From Geobacillus genomosp. 3 (GTDB lineage Bacteria > Bacillota > Bacilli > Bacillales > Anoxybacillaceae): DNA of 64,000 bases. Made by a program: the position numbers and the translations under genes. Below are positions 41,140-50,288 of the stretch, in pieces. The DNA lies in the NCBI RefSeq assembly GCF_000445995.2, contig NC_022080.4, positions 1,116,001 through 1,180,000 of the forward strand. Reading direction: 5' to 3'. Numbering within the stretch: position 1 is the stretch's first letter; the number at the start of each line of letters is the position of its first letter. The notes below the pieces were generated by a model that had not been told where the DNA came from, searched no databases, and saw only the letters and a program-made list of their open reading frames with translations.

Positions 41140-42120
41140 ATGAAAACAGTATTTATTTCGCATCCACACCACTTCGAACGCCAGACGCTTCCCCCGACGG
41201 TGATGGCGCTCGGGTATTTCGACGGCATTCATCTCGGTCATCAGAAGGTGATCGCTACGGCAGTCGAGGTGGCCAAACAACGCGGGTATGAAAGTGCGGT
41301 GATGACGTTTCACCCCCATCCGTCCGTTGTGCTTGGCAAACAGCCGGAGCTTCGCTTGATCACCCCGCTTGGCAAAAAAGAGCAGCTGATCGCGGCGCTC
41401 GGGGTGGATCGGCTATATATCGTCGAATTTACGCCGGCGTTCGCCGGGCTGTTGCCGGAACAGTTTGTCGACCAATATTTGGACGGATTCCATGTGAAAC
41501 ATATTGTTGCCGGCTTTGATTTCACCTATGGGCGGTTCGGAAAAGGAACGATGGAGACGATGCCGCTTCATGCGCGCGGCCGCTTTGGGCAGACGGTCAT
41601 TCCGAAGCTGACGGTCGACGGCGAGAAAGTAAGCTCCACACGCGTGCGGCAGCTCATTGAACAAGGGGCGGTCGAACAGCTTCCCCGCCTGCTTGGCCGC
41701 TTTTATGACATCGAAGGGACGGTCGTCGCCGGGGAACGGCGCGGTCGGACGATCGGGTTTCCAACGGCGAACATCGCCTTAAACGGCGATTATTTATTGC
41801 CGGCAATCGGCGTTTATGCCGTCAAGGCGACGATCGGCGGGCAAGTATATGAGGGGGTGGCCAATATCGGCTACAAACCGACGTTCCATGAGACGCGTGA
41901 AGGGCTGCCGAGCGTCGAAGTGCATCTATTTGGGTTTGCGCGCGACATTTACGGGGAAACGGTGGCGATTGAGTGGCACCGCCGCCTGCGGGGCGAGCGG
42001 AAGTTTGCGGGCGTCGCTGAGTTGACGGCGCAAATCGCCCGCGACAAAGAAGAAGCGGAGCAGTATTTCCGCCGCTTAGACGAAAAGACTTGCATTTTGC
42101 CGGAAAAAGAGGTATTCTAA
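41140..42120 (+). CDS. ribF: Bifunctional riboflavin kinase/FAD synthetase
   Basis: The protein has 326 residues. The N-terminal nucleotidyltransferase domain shows ALGYFDGIHLGHQKVIATAV and the FDFTYGRFGKG segment. The C-terminal riboflavin kinase domain shows GRTIGFPTANIAL and IGYKPTFHE. It makes FMN and FAD. In B. subtilis the orthologue is called RibC. ATG 41140 follows GAAGGTGG at about 41123-41130. Confidence 0.97.
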   Translation: MKTVFISHPHHFERQTLPPTVMALGYFDGIHLGHQKVIATAVEVAKQRGYESAVMTFHPHPSVVLGKQPELRLITPLGKKEQLIAALGVDRLYIVEFTPAFAGLLPEQFVDQYLDGFHVKHIVAGFDFTYGRFGKGTMETMPLHARGRFGQTVIPKLTVDGEKVSSTRVRQLIEQGAVEQLPRLLGRFYDIEGTVVAGERRGRTIGFPTANIALNGDYLLPAIGVYAVKATIGGQVYEGVANIGYKPTFHETREGLPSVEVHLFGFARDIYGETVAIEWHRRLRGERKFAGVAELTAQIARDKEEAEQYFRRLDEKTCILPEKEVF

Positions 42121-42207
42121 TCAATGTATGCGAACCGTTGCTTGGCCAGGCGAGTCACCGACGCCCGCTCGGCAACCGGGGATTTCAAGTCAGGGAGGTG
42201 AACGAGA
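42121..42207 (+). promoter_or_regulatory. rpsO leader, S15 autoregulatory operator
   Basis: The 87-nt gap between ribF and rpsO can form nested stems: CGAG/CTCG and GGCG/CGCC around 42149-42170, closed by bases near CCGTTGC and GCAAC. The ribosome site AGGGAGGTGA is at the 3' end. Binding of S15 to its own 5' leader is known for B. stearothermophilus rpsO. The exact fold here was read by eye. Confidence 0.6.
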
Positions 42208-42477
42208 ATGGCATTGACGCAAGAGCGCAAACGTGAAATTATCGAGCAATTTAAAGTCCATGAGAACGACACCGGTTCTCCGGAAGTGCAAATTGCGATC
42301 CTGACGGAACAAATCAACAACTTGAACGAGCATTTGCGCGTTCATAAAAAAGACCACCATTCACGGCGCGGCCTGCTGAAAATGGTCGGGAAACGCCGCA
42401 ACTTATTGGCTTACTTGCGCAAGAAAGACGTGGCGCGCTACCGTGAATTGATTGGGAAACTTGGATTACGTCGATAA
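42208..42477 (+). CDS. rpsO: 30S ribosomal protein S15
   Basis: The protein has 89 residues, exactly the common size. Segments [39 protein letters not shown] and [20 protein letters not shown] are diagnostic. S15 binds the central domain of 16S rRNA early in assembly. ATG 42208 follows AGGGAGGTGAACGAG. A strong terminator begins at the stop codon. Confidence 0.99.
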   Translation: MALTQERKREIIEQFKVHENDTGSPEVQIAILTEQINNLNEHLRVHKKDHHSRRGLLKMVGKRRNLLAYLRKKDVARYRELIGKLGLRR

Positions 42478-42503
42478 AAAAGCGGGAGCATTCCCGCTTT
42501 TTT
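42476..42503 (+). terminator. Terminator after rpsO
   Basis: AAAAAAGCGGGA pairs perfectly with TCCCGCTTTTTT around a GCAT loop. It ends the rimP-rpsO operon and, by symmetry, could act on both strands. Confidence 0.9.
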
Positions 42504-42614
42504 GCTAGTTTATAGGCGCAGTTTGCGCCACAGCTGATACAATGGCGCCAATTCGTCTATACTAATCATCAGCGGCATCCATATTTTTATACATAGAGAG
42601 GAGTACTCGTCTGT

Positions 42615-44783
42615 ATGGAACAAGAGAAACGCGTGTTTTCCATCGATGTGGCCGGGCGTCCGCTCGTCATCGAGACCGGCGAGTTGGCGAAACAGGCGAA
42701 CGGCGCGGCGCTCGTCCGCTACGGCGATACCGTTGTGCTGAGTACGGCGACCGCATCGCGGGAAGCGAAAAACGTCGACTTTTTCCCGCTGACCGTCAAC
42801 TATGAGGAGCGGTTGTACGCCGTCGGGAAAATTCCGGGCGGGTTTATTAAGCGCGAAGGCCGTCCGAGCGAGAAAGCGGTTTTGGCGAGCCGGCTCATCG
42901 ACCGTCCGATTCGGCCGCTGTTTGCTGAAGGATTCCGCAACGAAGTGCAAGTCGTGTCGATGGTAATGAGCGTCGATCAAGACTGCTCGCCGGAAGTGGC
43001 GGCGTTAATCGGCTCGTCGGTGGCGCTGACCATTTCCGACATTCCGTTTGAAGGGCCGATCGCCGGTGTCATCGTCGGCCGCGTTGACGGCCAGTTTGTC
43101 ATCAACCCGACGGTCGAACAAATGGAAAAAAGCGATATGCATCTCGTCGTTGCCGGCACGAAAGACGCGATCAACATGGTTGAAGCCGGCGCGGACGAAG
43201 TGCCGGAAGAAGTAATGCTGGAAGCGATCATGTTCGGCCATGAGGAAGTGAAACGGCTCATCGCTTTCCAAGAGGAAATCGCCGCCCAAGTCGGCAAAGA
43301 AAAAATGGAAGTTATCCTATACGAGCCAGACCCGCAACTGGAAGCGGAAATCCGCCAGCTTGCGGAAGCCGATATTAAAAAGGCGGTGCAAGTGCCGGAG
43401 AAACTGGCGCGCGATGCCGCGATTGAGGACGTGAAAGCCGGCGTGATCGCGAAATATGAAGCGGAAGAAGCCGATGAAGAGAAGCTGAAGCAAGTGCAGG
43501 AAATTTTGCATAAGCTCGTCAAAGAGGAAGTGCGCCGCTTAATTACGGTTGAGAAAATTCGTCCCGACGGGCGCAAAGTGGATGAAATTCGTCCGCTGTC
43601 GTCAGCGGTTGGCGTCTTGCCGCGCACGCACGGTTCCGGTCTGTTTACGCGCGGGCAAACACAAGTGTTAAGCGTCTGCACACTCGGAGCGCTCGGCGAT
43701 GTGCAAATTTTAGACGGGCTCGATCTCGAAGAATCGAAACGGTTCATGCACCATTACAACTTCCCGCCGTTTTCCGTCGGTGAAACGGGGCCGATGCGCG
43801 GGCCGGGGCGGCGTGAAATCGGGCACGGGGCGCTCGGCGAGCGGGCGTTAGAGCCGGTCGTGCCGTCGGAGCGCGAGTTTCCGTATACGATCCGCCTTGT
43901 TTCCGAAGTGCTCGAATCGAACGGTTCGACGTCGCAAGCGAGCATTTGCGCGAGCACGCTGGCGATGATGGACGCCGGGGTGCCGATTAAAGCGCCAGTT
44001 GCCGGCATTGCCATGGGGCTTGTGAAAAATGAGGATCATTATACAATTTTAACGGATATTCAAGGCATTGAGGATCACCTTGGCGATATGGACTTTAAGG
44101 TCGCCGGCACGAGAAAAGGCGTCACGGCGCTGCAAATGGACATTAAAATTAAAGGACTGACGCGCGATATTTTGGAAGAAGCGCTGCAGCAGGCACGCAA
44201 AGGACGGATGGAAATTTTAGACCATATGATGCAGACGTTGAGCGAGCCGCGTAAAGAGCTGTCGAAATATGCGCCAAAAATTTTGATCATGCACATCAAT
44301 CCAGATAAAATCCGTGAAGTCATCGGGCCGAGCGGCAAACAAATCAACAAAATCATCGATGAAACCGGCGTAAAAATCGATATCGAACAAGACGGCACGA
44401 TTTTCATCTCGTCTGTTGATGAGGCAGCCAACCAAAAAGCGAAGCAAATTATCGAAGATATCGTCCGCGAAGTTGAAGTGGGACAAGTGTATTTAGGCAA
44501 GGTGAAACGGATCGAAAAATTCGGCGCGTTCGTTGAGCTGTTTAACGGCAAAGACGGGCTCGTCCACATTTCCGAGCTCGCTGAAGAACGGGTTGGCAAG
44601 GTCGAGGACGTCGTCTCGATCGGCGATGAAATTTTAGTGAAAGTGACGGAGATCGATAAGCAAGGGCGCGTCAACTTGTCGCGCAAAGCGGTGTTGCGTG
44701 AGCAGCGCGGCGCCGAGGATCCGCCGAAAGAGGCGCGGGAAAAACGAGGAAGACGGCCAGAGCGCCAACGCATGAAGCCTTAG
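42615..44783 (+). CDS. pnp: Polynucleotide phosphorylase
   Basis: The protein has 722 residues. It has two RNase PH-like halves (the first with [20 protein letters not shown]; the second with [20 protein letters not shown] and the catalytic-region [18 protein letters not shown]). A KH domain follows ([19 protein letters not shown]) and then an S1 domain ([20 protein letters not shown]). It degrades RNA 3' to 5' with phosphate. The basic C-terminal tail overlaps its terminator. GAGAGGAG at 42596-42603 is a slightly distant ribosome site. Confidence 0.98.
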   Translation: MEQEKRVFSIDVAGRPLVIETGELAKQANGAALVRYGDTVVLSTATASREAKNVDFFPLTVNYEERLYAVGKIPGGFIKREGRPSEKAVLASRLIDRPIRPLFAEGFRNEVQVVSMVMSVDQDCSPEVAALIGSSVALTISDIPFEGPIAGVIVGRVDGQFVINPTVEQMEKSDMHLVVAGTKDAINMVEAGADEVPEEVMLEAIMFGHEEVKRLIAFQEEIAAQVGKEKMEVILYEPDPQLEAEIRQLAEADIKKAVQVPEKLARDAAIEDVKAGVIAKYEAEEADEEKLKQVQEILHKLVKEEVRRLITVEKIRPDGRKVDEIRPLSSAVGVLPRTHGSGLFTRGQTQVLSVCTLGALGDVQILDGLDLEESKRFMHHYNFPPFSVGETGPMRGPGRREIGHGALGERALEPVVPSEREFPYTIRLVSEVLESNGSTSQASICASTLAMMDAGVPIKAPVAGIAMGLVKNEDHYTILTDIQGIEDHLGDMDFKVAGTRKGVTALQMDIKIKGLTRDILEEALQQARKGRMEILDHMMQTLSEPRKELSKYAPKILIMHINPDKIREVIGPSGKQINKIIDETGVKIDIEQDGTIFISSVDEAANQKAKQIIEDIVREVEVGQVYLGKVKRIEKFGAFVELFNGKDGLVHISELAEERVGKVEDVVSIGDEILVKVTEIDKQGRVNLSRKAVLREQRGAEDPPKEAREKRGRRPERQRMKP

Positions 44784-44808
44784 GAATTTGTTTCTTAAGG
44801 CTCTTTTG
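44776..44808 (+). terminator. Terminator overlapping the pnp stop
   Basis: AGCCTTA (44776-44782) pairs with TAAGGCT (44796-44802), extended by weak pairs inside, then CTTTTGTT. The left arm includes most of the pnp stop region. Confidence 0.7.
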
Positions 44809-44869
44809 TTATGTTCTAACGTGTCCCTCTGCTACATATTTGTAGTAGTAAAAAAGGAGGGGGACAAGG

Positions 44870-45853
44870 GTGAACAACGGTTATGCTCGCTATATGGCGT
44901 TAGCGGTCATGTTCCTCATCGCTTGGGTGGTGGTTCATTGGCCGCCGGTCGGCGACTACATCGAGAGCTGGCGCCCCGCGGAAACGACGGCTGTGAAGGA
45001 ACGTGACAAGTTGTACGAAACGATCGCCAAACAGGCAAAGCAATACGAAATTCCCGCTCAAGATGCGGTTATTGATAAAGTATGGAAGGCGACGCCCGGC
45101 TATAACGGGCTCGCGGTCGATATTGACGCTTCCTATAAAAACATGAAAAAAACAGGGACGTTCGATGAGCAGAAACTCGTGTTCCGCCAAGTGCCGCCGC
45201 GCATCCATTTGGACGATTTGCCGCCGGCGCCGATTTACCGCGGCCATCCCGACAAGCCGATGGTCTCGTTTTTGATCAATGTCGCCTGGGGGGAAGAATA
45301 TATCCCTGATATGCTCGAGACGTTGAAAAAGCATGATGTCAAGGCGACGTTCTTTTTGGAAGGGCGATGGGTAAAAAATCACCCGGAGATGGCAAAAATG
45401 ATAGCAGACGCCGGCCATGAAATCGGCAATCATTCCTACAGCCATCCGGATTTAAAAACGCTCAGCAGCGACAACATCCGCCGCGAGCTCGAGAAAACGA
45501 ACGAAGTGATCAAAGCGGCGACCGCGGTCAAATGCAAGTGGTTCGCCCCGCCAAGCGGCAGCTATCGCGACGAGGTCGTCGAAATTGCCGCTGATCTTGG
45601 CATGAAGACGATTCTATGGAGTGTCGATACAATTGATTGGCAAAAACCGTCGCCATCTGTTATAGTGAAACGGGTAACATCGAAAGTCCATCCCGGCGCC
45701 ATGATTTTAATGCATCCAACGATGCCGACGGCGGCCGCGCTTGATGAGCTGATCGTTTCGATTAAGCGCCAAGGCTACGCCATCGGCAGCTTAACGGCCT
45801 TATTCGACGAGAAAAGACTGGCAAAAAAACAGGAGGAACATGGAGTTGATTAA
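44870..45853 (+). CDS. ylxY: YlxY-type NodB-like protein, probably without usual deacetylase activity
   Basis: The protein has 327 residues. An N-terminal membrane anchor or signal (about 7-24) is followed by a NodB fold at about 130-305. Motif 2 (H188 and H192 in NHSYSHPD), motif 4 (DTIDW 253-257) and motif 5 (H282 in LMHPT) are present. The usual TFDDGP motif with catalytic and metal-binding Asp is replaced by LINVAWG (135-141), and the RPP(Y/F)G motif by APPSG (226-230). Loss of the Asp pair argues against normal polysaccharide deacetylation. GTG 44870 follows AAAGGAGGGGGA. The end overlaps mlpA. Confidence 0.9.
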   Translation: MNNGYARYMALAVMFLIAWVVVHWPPVGDYIESWRPAETTAVKERDKLYETIAKQAKQYEIPAQDAVIDKVWKATPGYNGLAVDIDASYKNMKKTGTFDEQKLVFRQVPPRIHLDDLPPAPIYRGHPDKPMVSFLINVAWGEEYIPDMLETLKKHDVKATFFLEGRWVKNHPEMAKMIADAGHEIGNHSYSHPDLKTLSSDNIRRELEKTNEVIKAATAVKCKWFAPPSGSYRDEVVEIAADLGMKTILWSVDTIDWQKPSPSVIVKRVTSKVHPGAMILMHPTMPTAAALDELIVSIKRQGYAIGSLTALFDEKRLAKKQEEHGVD

Positions 45854-47087
45854 CAAATATACGTGCAAAAACGGTGTGCGAATCGTGCTGGAGCAAATTC
45901 CGACCGTAAGATCGGTGGCCATCGGCGTATGGATCGGCACAGGCTCGCGCAATGAGACGGAACAAAATAATGGCATTTCCCATTTCTTAGAACACATGTT
46001 TTTTAAAGGGACGACCACACGCACGGCCCGGGACATTGCGGAAGCGTTCGACAGCATCGGCGGACAAGTGAACGCTTTTACATCCAAGGAGTATACGTGC
46101 TATTACGCGAAAGTGCTCGATGAACATGCACCGCTGGCGCTTGAGATGCTCGCTGATATGTTTTTCCACTCAACGTTCGTTGAGGATGAGCTGCAAAAAG
46201 AGCGCAACGTCGTGCTTGAGGAAATCAAAATGTATGAAGATACGCCGGATGACATCGTCCATGACTTGCTCGGCAAAGCATGCTACGCAAACCACCCGCT
46301 CGGCTACCCGATTTTAGGCACGGAAGAGACGTTGCGCACGTTTACCGGCGACACGCTGCGCCAATATATGGCCGACTATTATACGCCGGACCGCGTCGTT
46401 GTTTCGGTTGCCGGCAACGTTGATGAGCGGTTTATCGGGGAGATTGAACGCTATTTCGGCTCGTTTACGGCCGCCAATAAGCCGGCCTCCTCGGGAACGC
46501 CGTCGTTCGTGCCGCAAAAGCTCGCGCGCAAAAAAGACACCGAGCAAGCGCACGTATGCATCGGATTCAGGGGGCTGCCGATCGGCCATCCGGACGCGTA
46601 CCCGCTCCTTATTTTAAACAACATTTTAGGCGGCAGCATGAGCAGCCGGCTGTTTCAAGAAGTGCGCGAACAGCGCGGATTGGCATATTCGGTCTTCTCC
46701 TACCATTCCGCCTACCAAGACAGCGGCCTGCTCGCCATTTACGCCGGCACGGGAAGCGGCCAACTCGACGTTTTGTTTGAAACGATCCAACGGACGCTGC
46801 GCCAGCTGACAGAAGACGGCATTACGGAAAAAGAGCTCCGCAACAGCAAAGAGCAAATGAAAGGAAGCTTGATGCTCGGGCTCGAAAGCACAAACAGCCG
46901 CATGAGCCGCAACGGCAAAAACGAGCTTCTTCTCGGCCGCCATCGATCGCTTGATGAAATTATCGAAGAGATCGAAAGTGTCACGGTTGAAAAAGTGAAC
47001 GAGCTGGCGCGCGCAGTTTTCGAGAAAGACTATGCCCTCGCCCTCATCAGTCCCGACGGTATGCTGCCGCAGCCGCTCCGCTCCTAG
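45840..47087 (+). CDS. mlpA: M16-family zinc protease MlpA (YmxG)
   Basis: The protein has 415 residues. The inverted zinc motif HFLEH (H-x2-E-H) is in NGISHFLEHMFFKGT near residues 46-60, with the downstream Glu ligand in the NVVLEEIKMYEDTPDD segment, so it should be active. It resembles mitochondrial processing peptidase beta. The start ATG 45840 lies inside the last codons of ylxY, behind AACAGGAGGAAC. In B. subtilis MlpA affects extracellular protease genes; the substrate is not known to me. Confidence 0.94.
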   Translation: MELINKYTCKNGVRIVLEQIPTVRSVAIGVWIGTGSRNETEQNNGISHFLEHMFFKGTTTRTARDIAEAFDSIGGQVNAFTSKEYTCYYAKVLDEHAPLALEMLADMFFHSTFVEDELQKERNVVLEEIKMYEDTPDDIVHDLLGKACYANHPLGYPILGTEETLRTFTGDTLRQYMADYYTPDRVVVSVAGNVDERFIGEIERYFGSFTAANKPASSGTPSFVPQKLARKKDTEQAHVCIGFRGLPIGHPDAYPLLILNNILGGSMSSRLFQEVREQRGLAYSVFSYHSAYQDSGLLAIYAGTGSGQLDVLFETIQRTLRQLTEDGITEKELRNSKEQMKGSLMLGLESTNSRMSRNGKNELLLGRHRSLDEIIEEIESVTVEKVNELARAVFEKDYALALISPDGMLPQPLRS

Positions 47088-47102
47088 CCGCCACCGGCGC
47101 AT

Positions 47103-47141
47103 AAAAAAGCTAACGACCTTTGTGAGGTTGTTAGCTTTTTT
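47103..47141. terminator. Bidirectional terminator between mlpA and ymxH
   Basis: AAAAAAGCTAACGACCT (47103-47119) pairs over 17 bp, with one G-U, with AGGTTGTTAGCTTTTTT (47125-47141). An A-run on one side and a T-run on the other serve both convergent genes. Confidence 0.9.
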
Positions 47142-47161
47142 ATTTTGTACAGCCTACTCGA

Positions 47162-47404
47162 TCACCCTTCTTCAGGGACGTCGATCATCACCATATCGGC
47201 GCCGATTTTGCGGATATATTTCCACGGCACGCGAATTTCTTGTCCGTCTTTGCGAAACCCGAACCATTTTCCGGTCGGAATGAGCAGCGCCTCAACTTGC
47301 CCGGTTTGCTCGTTGATTTCCAAATCGGTTTGCCCGAGCACCCCGAGCCGCTCCGCCCGCCTCACATCGACGATTTCTTTGCCGCTTAATTCGCTCAGCC
47401 TCAC
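47162..47404 (-). CDS. ymxH: PRC-barrel protein of the YlmC/YmxH family
   Basis: The protein has 80 residues and is the only minus-strand gene in the window. It is a single PRC-barrel domain (MRLSELSGKEIVDVRRAERL, GVLGQTDLEINEQTGQVEAL, VPWKYIRKIGADMVMID). Members are small Bacillus proteins expressed around sporulation; the function is not known. The start ATG (complement of 47402-47404) is preceded on its strand by a GAGGGGGAAA ribosome site. Confidence 0.92.
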   Translation of the reverse strand: MRLSELSGKEIVDVRRAERLGVLGQTDLEINEQTGQVEALLIPTGKWFGFRKDGQEIRVPWKYIRKIGADMVMIDVPEEG

Positions 47405-47519
47405 GCTTGTTTCCCCCTCTTCGCGTCTTTATTTCTATTGTAAGGAACAAAACAGAAAAAAATGACTGCCGCCGGCCGGAAACGGAATATATTGCCCATT
47501 TTTCCCGTCAAGGATATTC

Positions 47520-47547
47520 ACCTATATTTTCCCCCCGACATAAGATG
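47520..47547 (+). promoter_or_regulatory. Candidate sigma-K promoter of dpaAB
   Basis: ACC at 47520-47522, a 16-bp spacer and CATAAGATG at 47539-47547 resemble the mother-cell sigma-K consensus (AC -35, CATAnnnTA -10), with G for A at the last -10 base. The dpa (spoVF) operon is sigma-K dependent in B. subtilis, which fits. Confidence 0.45.
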
Positions 47548-47594
47548 GGAAAAGAAACGGAGCAGTTTGCCAATAAAGAAGGTGAGCGTACAAC

Positions 47595-48500
47595 ATGATG
47601 CTGACAGGGATGCATGTCGCCATTATCGGCGGCGATGCGCGGCAGCTTGAAGTCATTCGCAAACTCGTCGAACTCGATGCGAAGTTATCGCTCGTCGGTT
47701 TTGATCAGCTCGCCCACCATTTTACCGGAGCGGTGAAGCTGCCGATCGACGAAGTCGATTTGGCCGACTTGGATGCGATCATTTTGCCGGTTCACGGTAC
47801 GACGTTGGACGGAAAGGTAAACAGCGTCTTTTCCCACGAGCCGATTCCGTTTACGGAAGAGATGGTGCAAAAAACAGCGAAACGGTGCACCATTTACTCC
47901 GGCATCAGCAACTCGTATTTAGACGAACTCATGAAAAAAACCGGGCGCAAATATATCCAGCTGTTTGAGCGCGACGATGTCGCCATTTACAACTCCATTC
48001 CGACCGCCGAAGGAACGATCATGATGGTCATTCAGCATACCGATTTTACGATTCACGGCTCGCACGTTGCCGTCCTCGGGTTAGGACGCGTCGGCATGAC
48101 CGTTGCCCGGACGTTTGCCGCCCTAGGGGCGAAAGTGAAAGTCGGGGCGCGCCGGTCGGAGCATCTCGCGCGCATTACAGAAATGGGGCTCGTGCCGTTT
48201 CATTTGAACGATTTGGAAAAAGAAGTGCGCGATATTGACGTCTGCATTAACACCGTGCCCCATTTGATCGTGACAGCGAGCGTCATCGCCAAAATGCCGG
48301 CCCATACGCTGATCATCGATTTGGCATCAAAGCCGGGCGGCACCGACTTCCGCTACGCCGAAAAGCGCGGAGTCAAAGCGATCTTGGCGCCCGGGCTGCC
48401 GGGGGTAGTGGCGCCGAAAACGGCCGGGCAAATTATCGCCAACGTCCTTGCGCAACTGTTATATCAAGATTTACAAAAACGGGAGGAGAATAAGCGATGA
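47595..48500 (+). CDS. dpaA: Dipicolinate synthase subunit A
   Basis: The protein has 301 residues. The N-terminus (MHVAIIGGDARQLEVIRKLV) and the Rossmann motif VLGLGRVGMTVARTFAALGA are as in SpoVFA. It oxidises dihydrodipicolinate to dipicolinic acid in the mother cell during sporulation, with DpaB. ATGs at 47595 and 47598 follow AAGGTGAG. Its stop overlaps the dpaB start (ATGA 48497-48500). Its presence predicts an endospore former. Confidence 0.96.
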   Translation: MMLTGMHVAIIGGDARQLEVIRKLVELDAKLSLVGFDQLAHHFTGAVKLPIDEVDLADLDAIILPVHGTTLDGKVNSVFSHEPIPFTEEMVQKTAKRCTIYSGISNSYLDELMKKTGRKYIQLFERDDVAIYNSIPTAEGTIMMVIQHTDFTIHGSHVAVLGLGRVGMTVARTFAALGAKVKVGARRSEHLARITEMGLVPFHLNDLEKEVRDIDVCINTVPHLIVTASVIAKMPAHTLIIDLASKPGGTDFRYAEKRGVKAILAPGLPGVVAPKTAGQIIANVLAQLLYQDLQKREENKR

Positions 48501-49105
48501 GCGGAAACAGCTTAAAAGGGAAACGGATCGGCTTTGGCCTCACCGGGTCGCACTGCACGTATGACGCCGTGTTCCCGGAAATTGAAAAACTCGTCAATGA
48601 AGGGGCGGAGGTGCTGCCAATCGTCACGTACACGGTGAAGACGACAAACACCCGGTTCGGTGAAGGGGAAGAGTGGGTGAAAAAACTCGAGCAATTGACC
48701 GGGAACGAGGTGATTGACACGATCGTCAAGGCCGAACCGCTCGGGCCGAAAATTCCGCTCGATTGCATGGTCATCGCCCCGCTGACCGGCAATTCGATGA
48801 GCAAGCTGGCGAATGCCATGACCGATTCCCCGGTGCTTATGGCCGCCAAGGCGACGATGCGCAACCACCGCCCCGTCGTGCTCGGCATCTCGACAAACGA
48901 TGCGCTCGGTTTAAACGGCGTCAACTTGATGCGGCTGATGGCGGCAAAAAACATTTATTTCATTCCGTTCGGCCAAGACGCGCCACACGCGAAACCGAAC
49001 TCGATGGTAGCGCGCATGCCGCTTCTTCGCGATACGGTGCTCGCCGCCCTTGAGGGGAAACAGCTGCAGCCGGTCGTGATCGAGCGCTTCCGTTACAATG
49101 ATTAA
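48497..49105 (+). CDS. dpaB: Dipicolinate synthase subunit B (flavoprotein)
   Basis: The protein has 202 residues of the flavoprotein fold (GKRIGFGLTGSHCTYDAVFP, DCMVIAPLTGNSMSKLANAM, and the TNDALGLNGVNLMRLMAAKN end). With DpaA it makes the spore-core compound dipicolinate. It is translationally coupled to dpaA. About 120 bp separate it from asd. Confidence 0.96.
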   Translation: MSGNSLKGKRIGFGLTGSHCTYDAVFPEIEKLVNEGAEVLPIVTYTVKTTNTRFGEGEEWVKKLEQLTGNEVIDTIVKAEPLGPKIPLDCMVIAPLTGNSMSKLANAMTDSPVLMAAKATMRNHRPVVLGISTNDALGLNGVNLMRLMAAKNIYFIPFGQDAPHAKPNSMVARMPLLRDTVLAALEGKQLQPVVIERFRYND

Positions 49106-49164
49106 AGGCCATCGCGGAAAATCGGCGCCGCGCAGAAAAATTTTCTCTCGTCCACAGCGGAATG

Positions 49165-49173
49165 TGATAAAAT
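49165..49173 (+). promoter_or_regulatory. Possible extended -10 element before asd
   Basis: TGA-TAAAAT (49165-49173) lies 52 bp before the asd ATG. No good -35 is seen. A vegetative promoter is expected here because lysine and DAP are needed outside sporulation. Confidence 0.35.
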
Positions 49174-49224
49174 AAAGACTATGAATTCACTTCTAAGAGT
49201 GACGATGTGGAAGGAGAATGGTTG

Positions 49225-50268
49225 ATGGCTCAAAAACAATATCATGTTGCTGTCGTCGGAGCAACGGGGGCAGTCGGGCAACAAATGGTGCGGACGCTCG
49301 AAGACCGGAACTTTCCGGTCGGAACATTAACGCTGTTATCATCGGAACGTTCGGCAGGCAAAAAAATGCGTTTCCGCGGCGAGGAAATTGAGGTGCAAGC
49401 GGCGGCGCCCGAGCGTTTTGATGGGGTGGACATCGCCTTGTTCAGCGCCGGCGGGGCGGTATCGAAGGCATTGGCGCCGGAAGCGGTCCGGCGCGGAGCG
49501 ATCGTCATCGACAATACGAGCGCGTTTCGGATGGATGAAAATGTGCCGCTTGTCGTCCCGGAAGTGAATGAAAGCGACTTGACGTGGCACAACGGCATTA
49601 TCGCCAATCCGAACTGCTCGACGATTCAAATGGTCGTGGCGTTGGAGCCGATCCGGAAGGCATTTGGTTTAGAGCGCGTCATCGTTTCAACGTACCAAGC
49701 TGTTTCCGGGGCTGGGGCGCAGGCTATCGAAGAGCTGCGTGCGCAGACGAAGGCCGTGCTTGAAAACAAGCCGGTTGAGGCCAACATTTTGCCGGTGAAA
49801 TCGGATCGGAAACATTACCCAATTGCGTTCAACGCCATCCCGCAAATCGATAAGTTCCAAGACAATGGCTTTACATTTGAAGAGATGAAAATGATTAATG
49901 AAACGAAAAAAATTATGCATATGCCTGAGCTGAGCGTCGCGGCGACGTGCGTACGCATCCCGGTCGCGAGCGGTCACTCGGAATCGGTGTACATCGAAAT
50001 TGAACGAGACGGCGTCACCGCTGCCGATCTGCAGGCGGTGCTTCGCGAAGCGCCGGGCGTCGTTTTGCAAGATGACCCGAACGAGCAGCTGTATCCGATG
50101 CCGGCGAATTGCGTCGGAAAGTATGACGTCTTTGTCGGCCGCATTCGCCGCGATCTCGACAATCGCCGCGGCTTCCATCTATGGATCGTTGCTGACAACT
50201 TATTAAAAGGAGCAGCCTCCAACTCGGTGCAAATTGCAGAAAGTTTATTGAAGCTCGGGCTGATTTGA
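49225..50268 (+). CDS. asd: Aspartate-semialdehyde dehydrogenase
   Basis: The protein has 347 residues from ATG 49225, 7 nt after AAGGAGA. It has the NADP fold (YHVAVVGATGAVGQQMVRTL), the catalytic Cys in IIANPNCSTIQMV, and the active-site His region (RIPVASGHSESVYIE). It reduces aspartyl phosphate to aspartate semialdehyde for lysine/DAP, threonine and methionine. A 20-bp gap leads to dapG. Confidence 0.97.
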   Translation: MAQKQYHVAVVGATGAVGQQMVRTLEDRNFPVGTLTLLSSERSAGKKMRFRGEEIEVQAAAPERFDGVDIALFSAGGAVSKALAPEAVRRGAIVIDNTSAFRMDENVPLVVPEVNESDLTWHNGIIANPNCSTIQMVVALEPIRKAFGLERVIVSTYQAVSGAGAQAIEELRAQTKAVLENKPVEANILPVKSDRKHYPIAFNAIPQIDKFQDNGFTFEEMKMINETKKIMHMPELSVAATCVRIPVASGHSESVYIEIERDGVTAADLQAVLREAPGVVLQDDPNEQLYPMPANCVGKYDVFVGRIRRDLDNRRGFHLWIVADNLLKGAASNSVQIAESLLKLGLI

Positions 50269-50288
50269 ATAAGCATCGGGGTGTTAGC

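Noticed and set aside
42513-42527. GGCGCAGTTTGCGCC hairpin in the rpsO-pnp gap as a terminator or pnp autoregulation stem
   Set aside because: The stem is short, has no T-run and stands apart from the pnp start; promoter boxes nearby (TACAAT, TATACT) have no matching -35. The evidence is too thin for a feature.
44832-44845. CTACATATTTGTAG palindrome before ylxY as an operator
   Set aside because: A 5-bp arm palindrome in an AT-rich gap is easily chance, and no regulator can be named.
50269-50288. Lysine riboswitch before the aspartokinase gene
   Set aside because: Only 20 bp separate asd and dapG, too little for the lysine riboswitch, and no such structure was seen before asd either.
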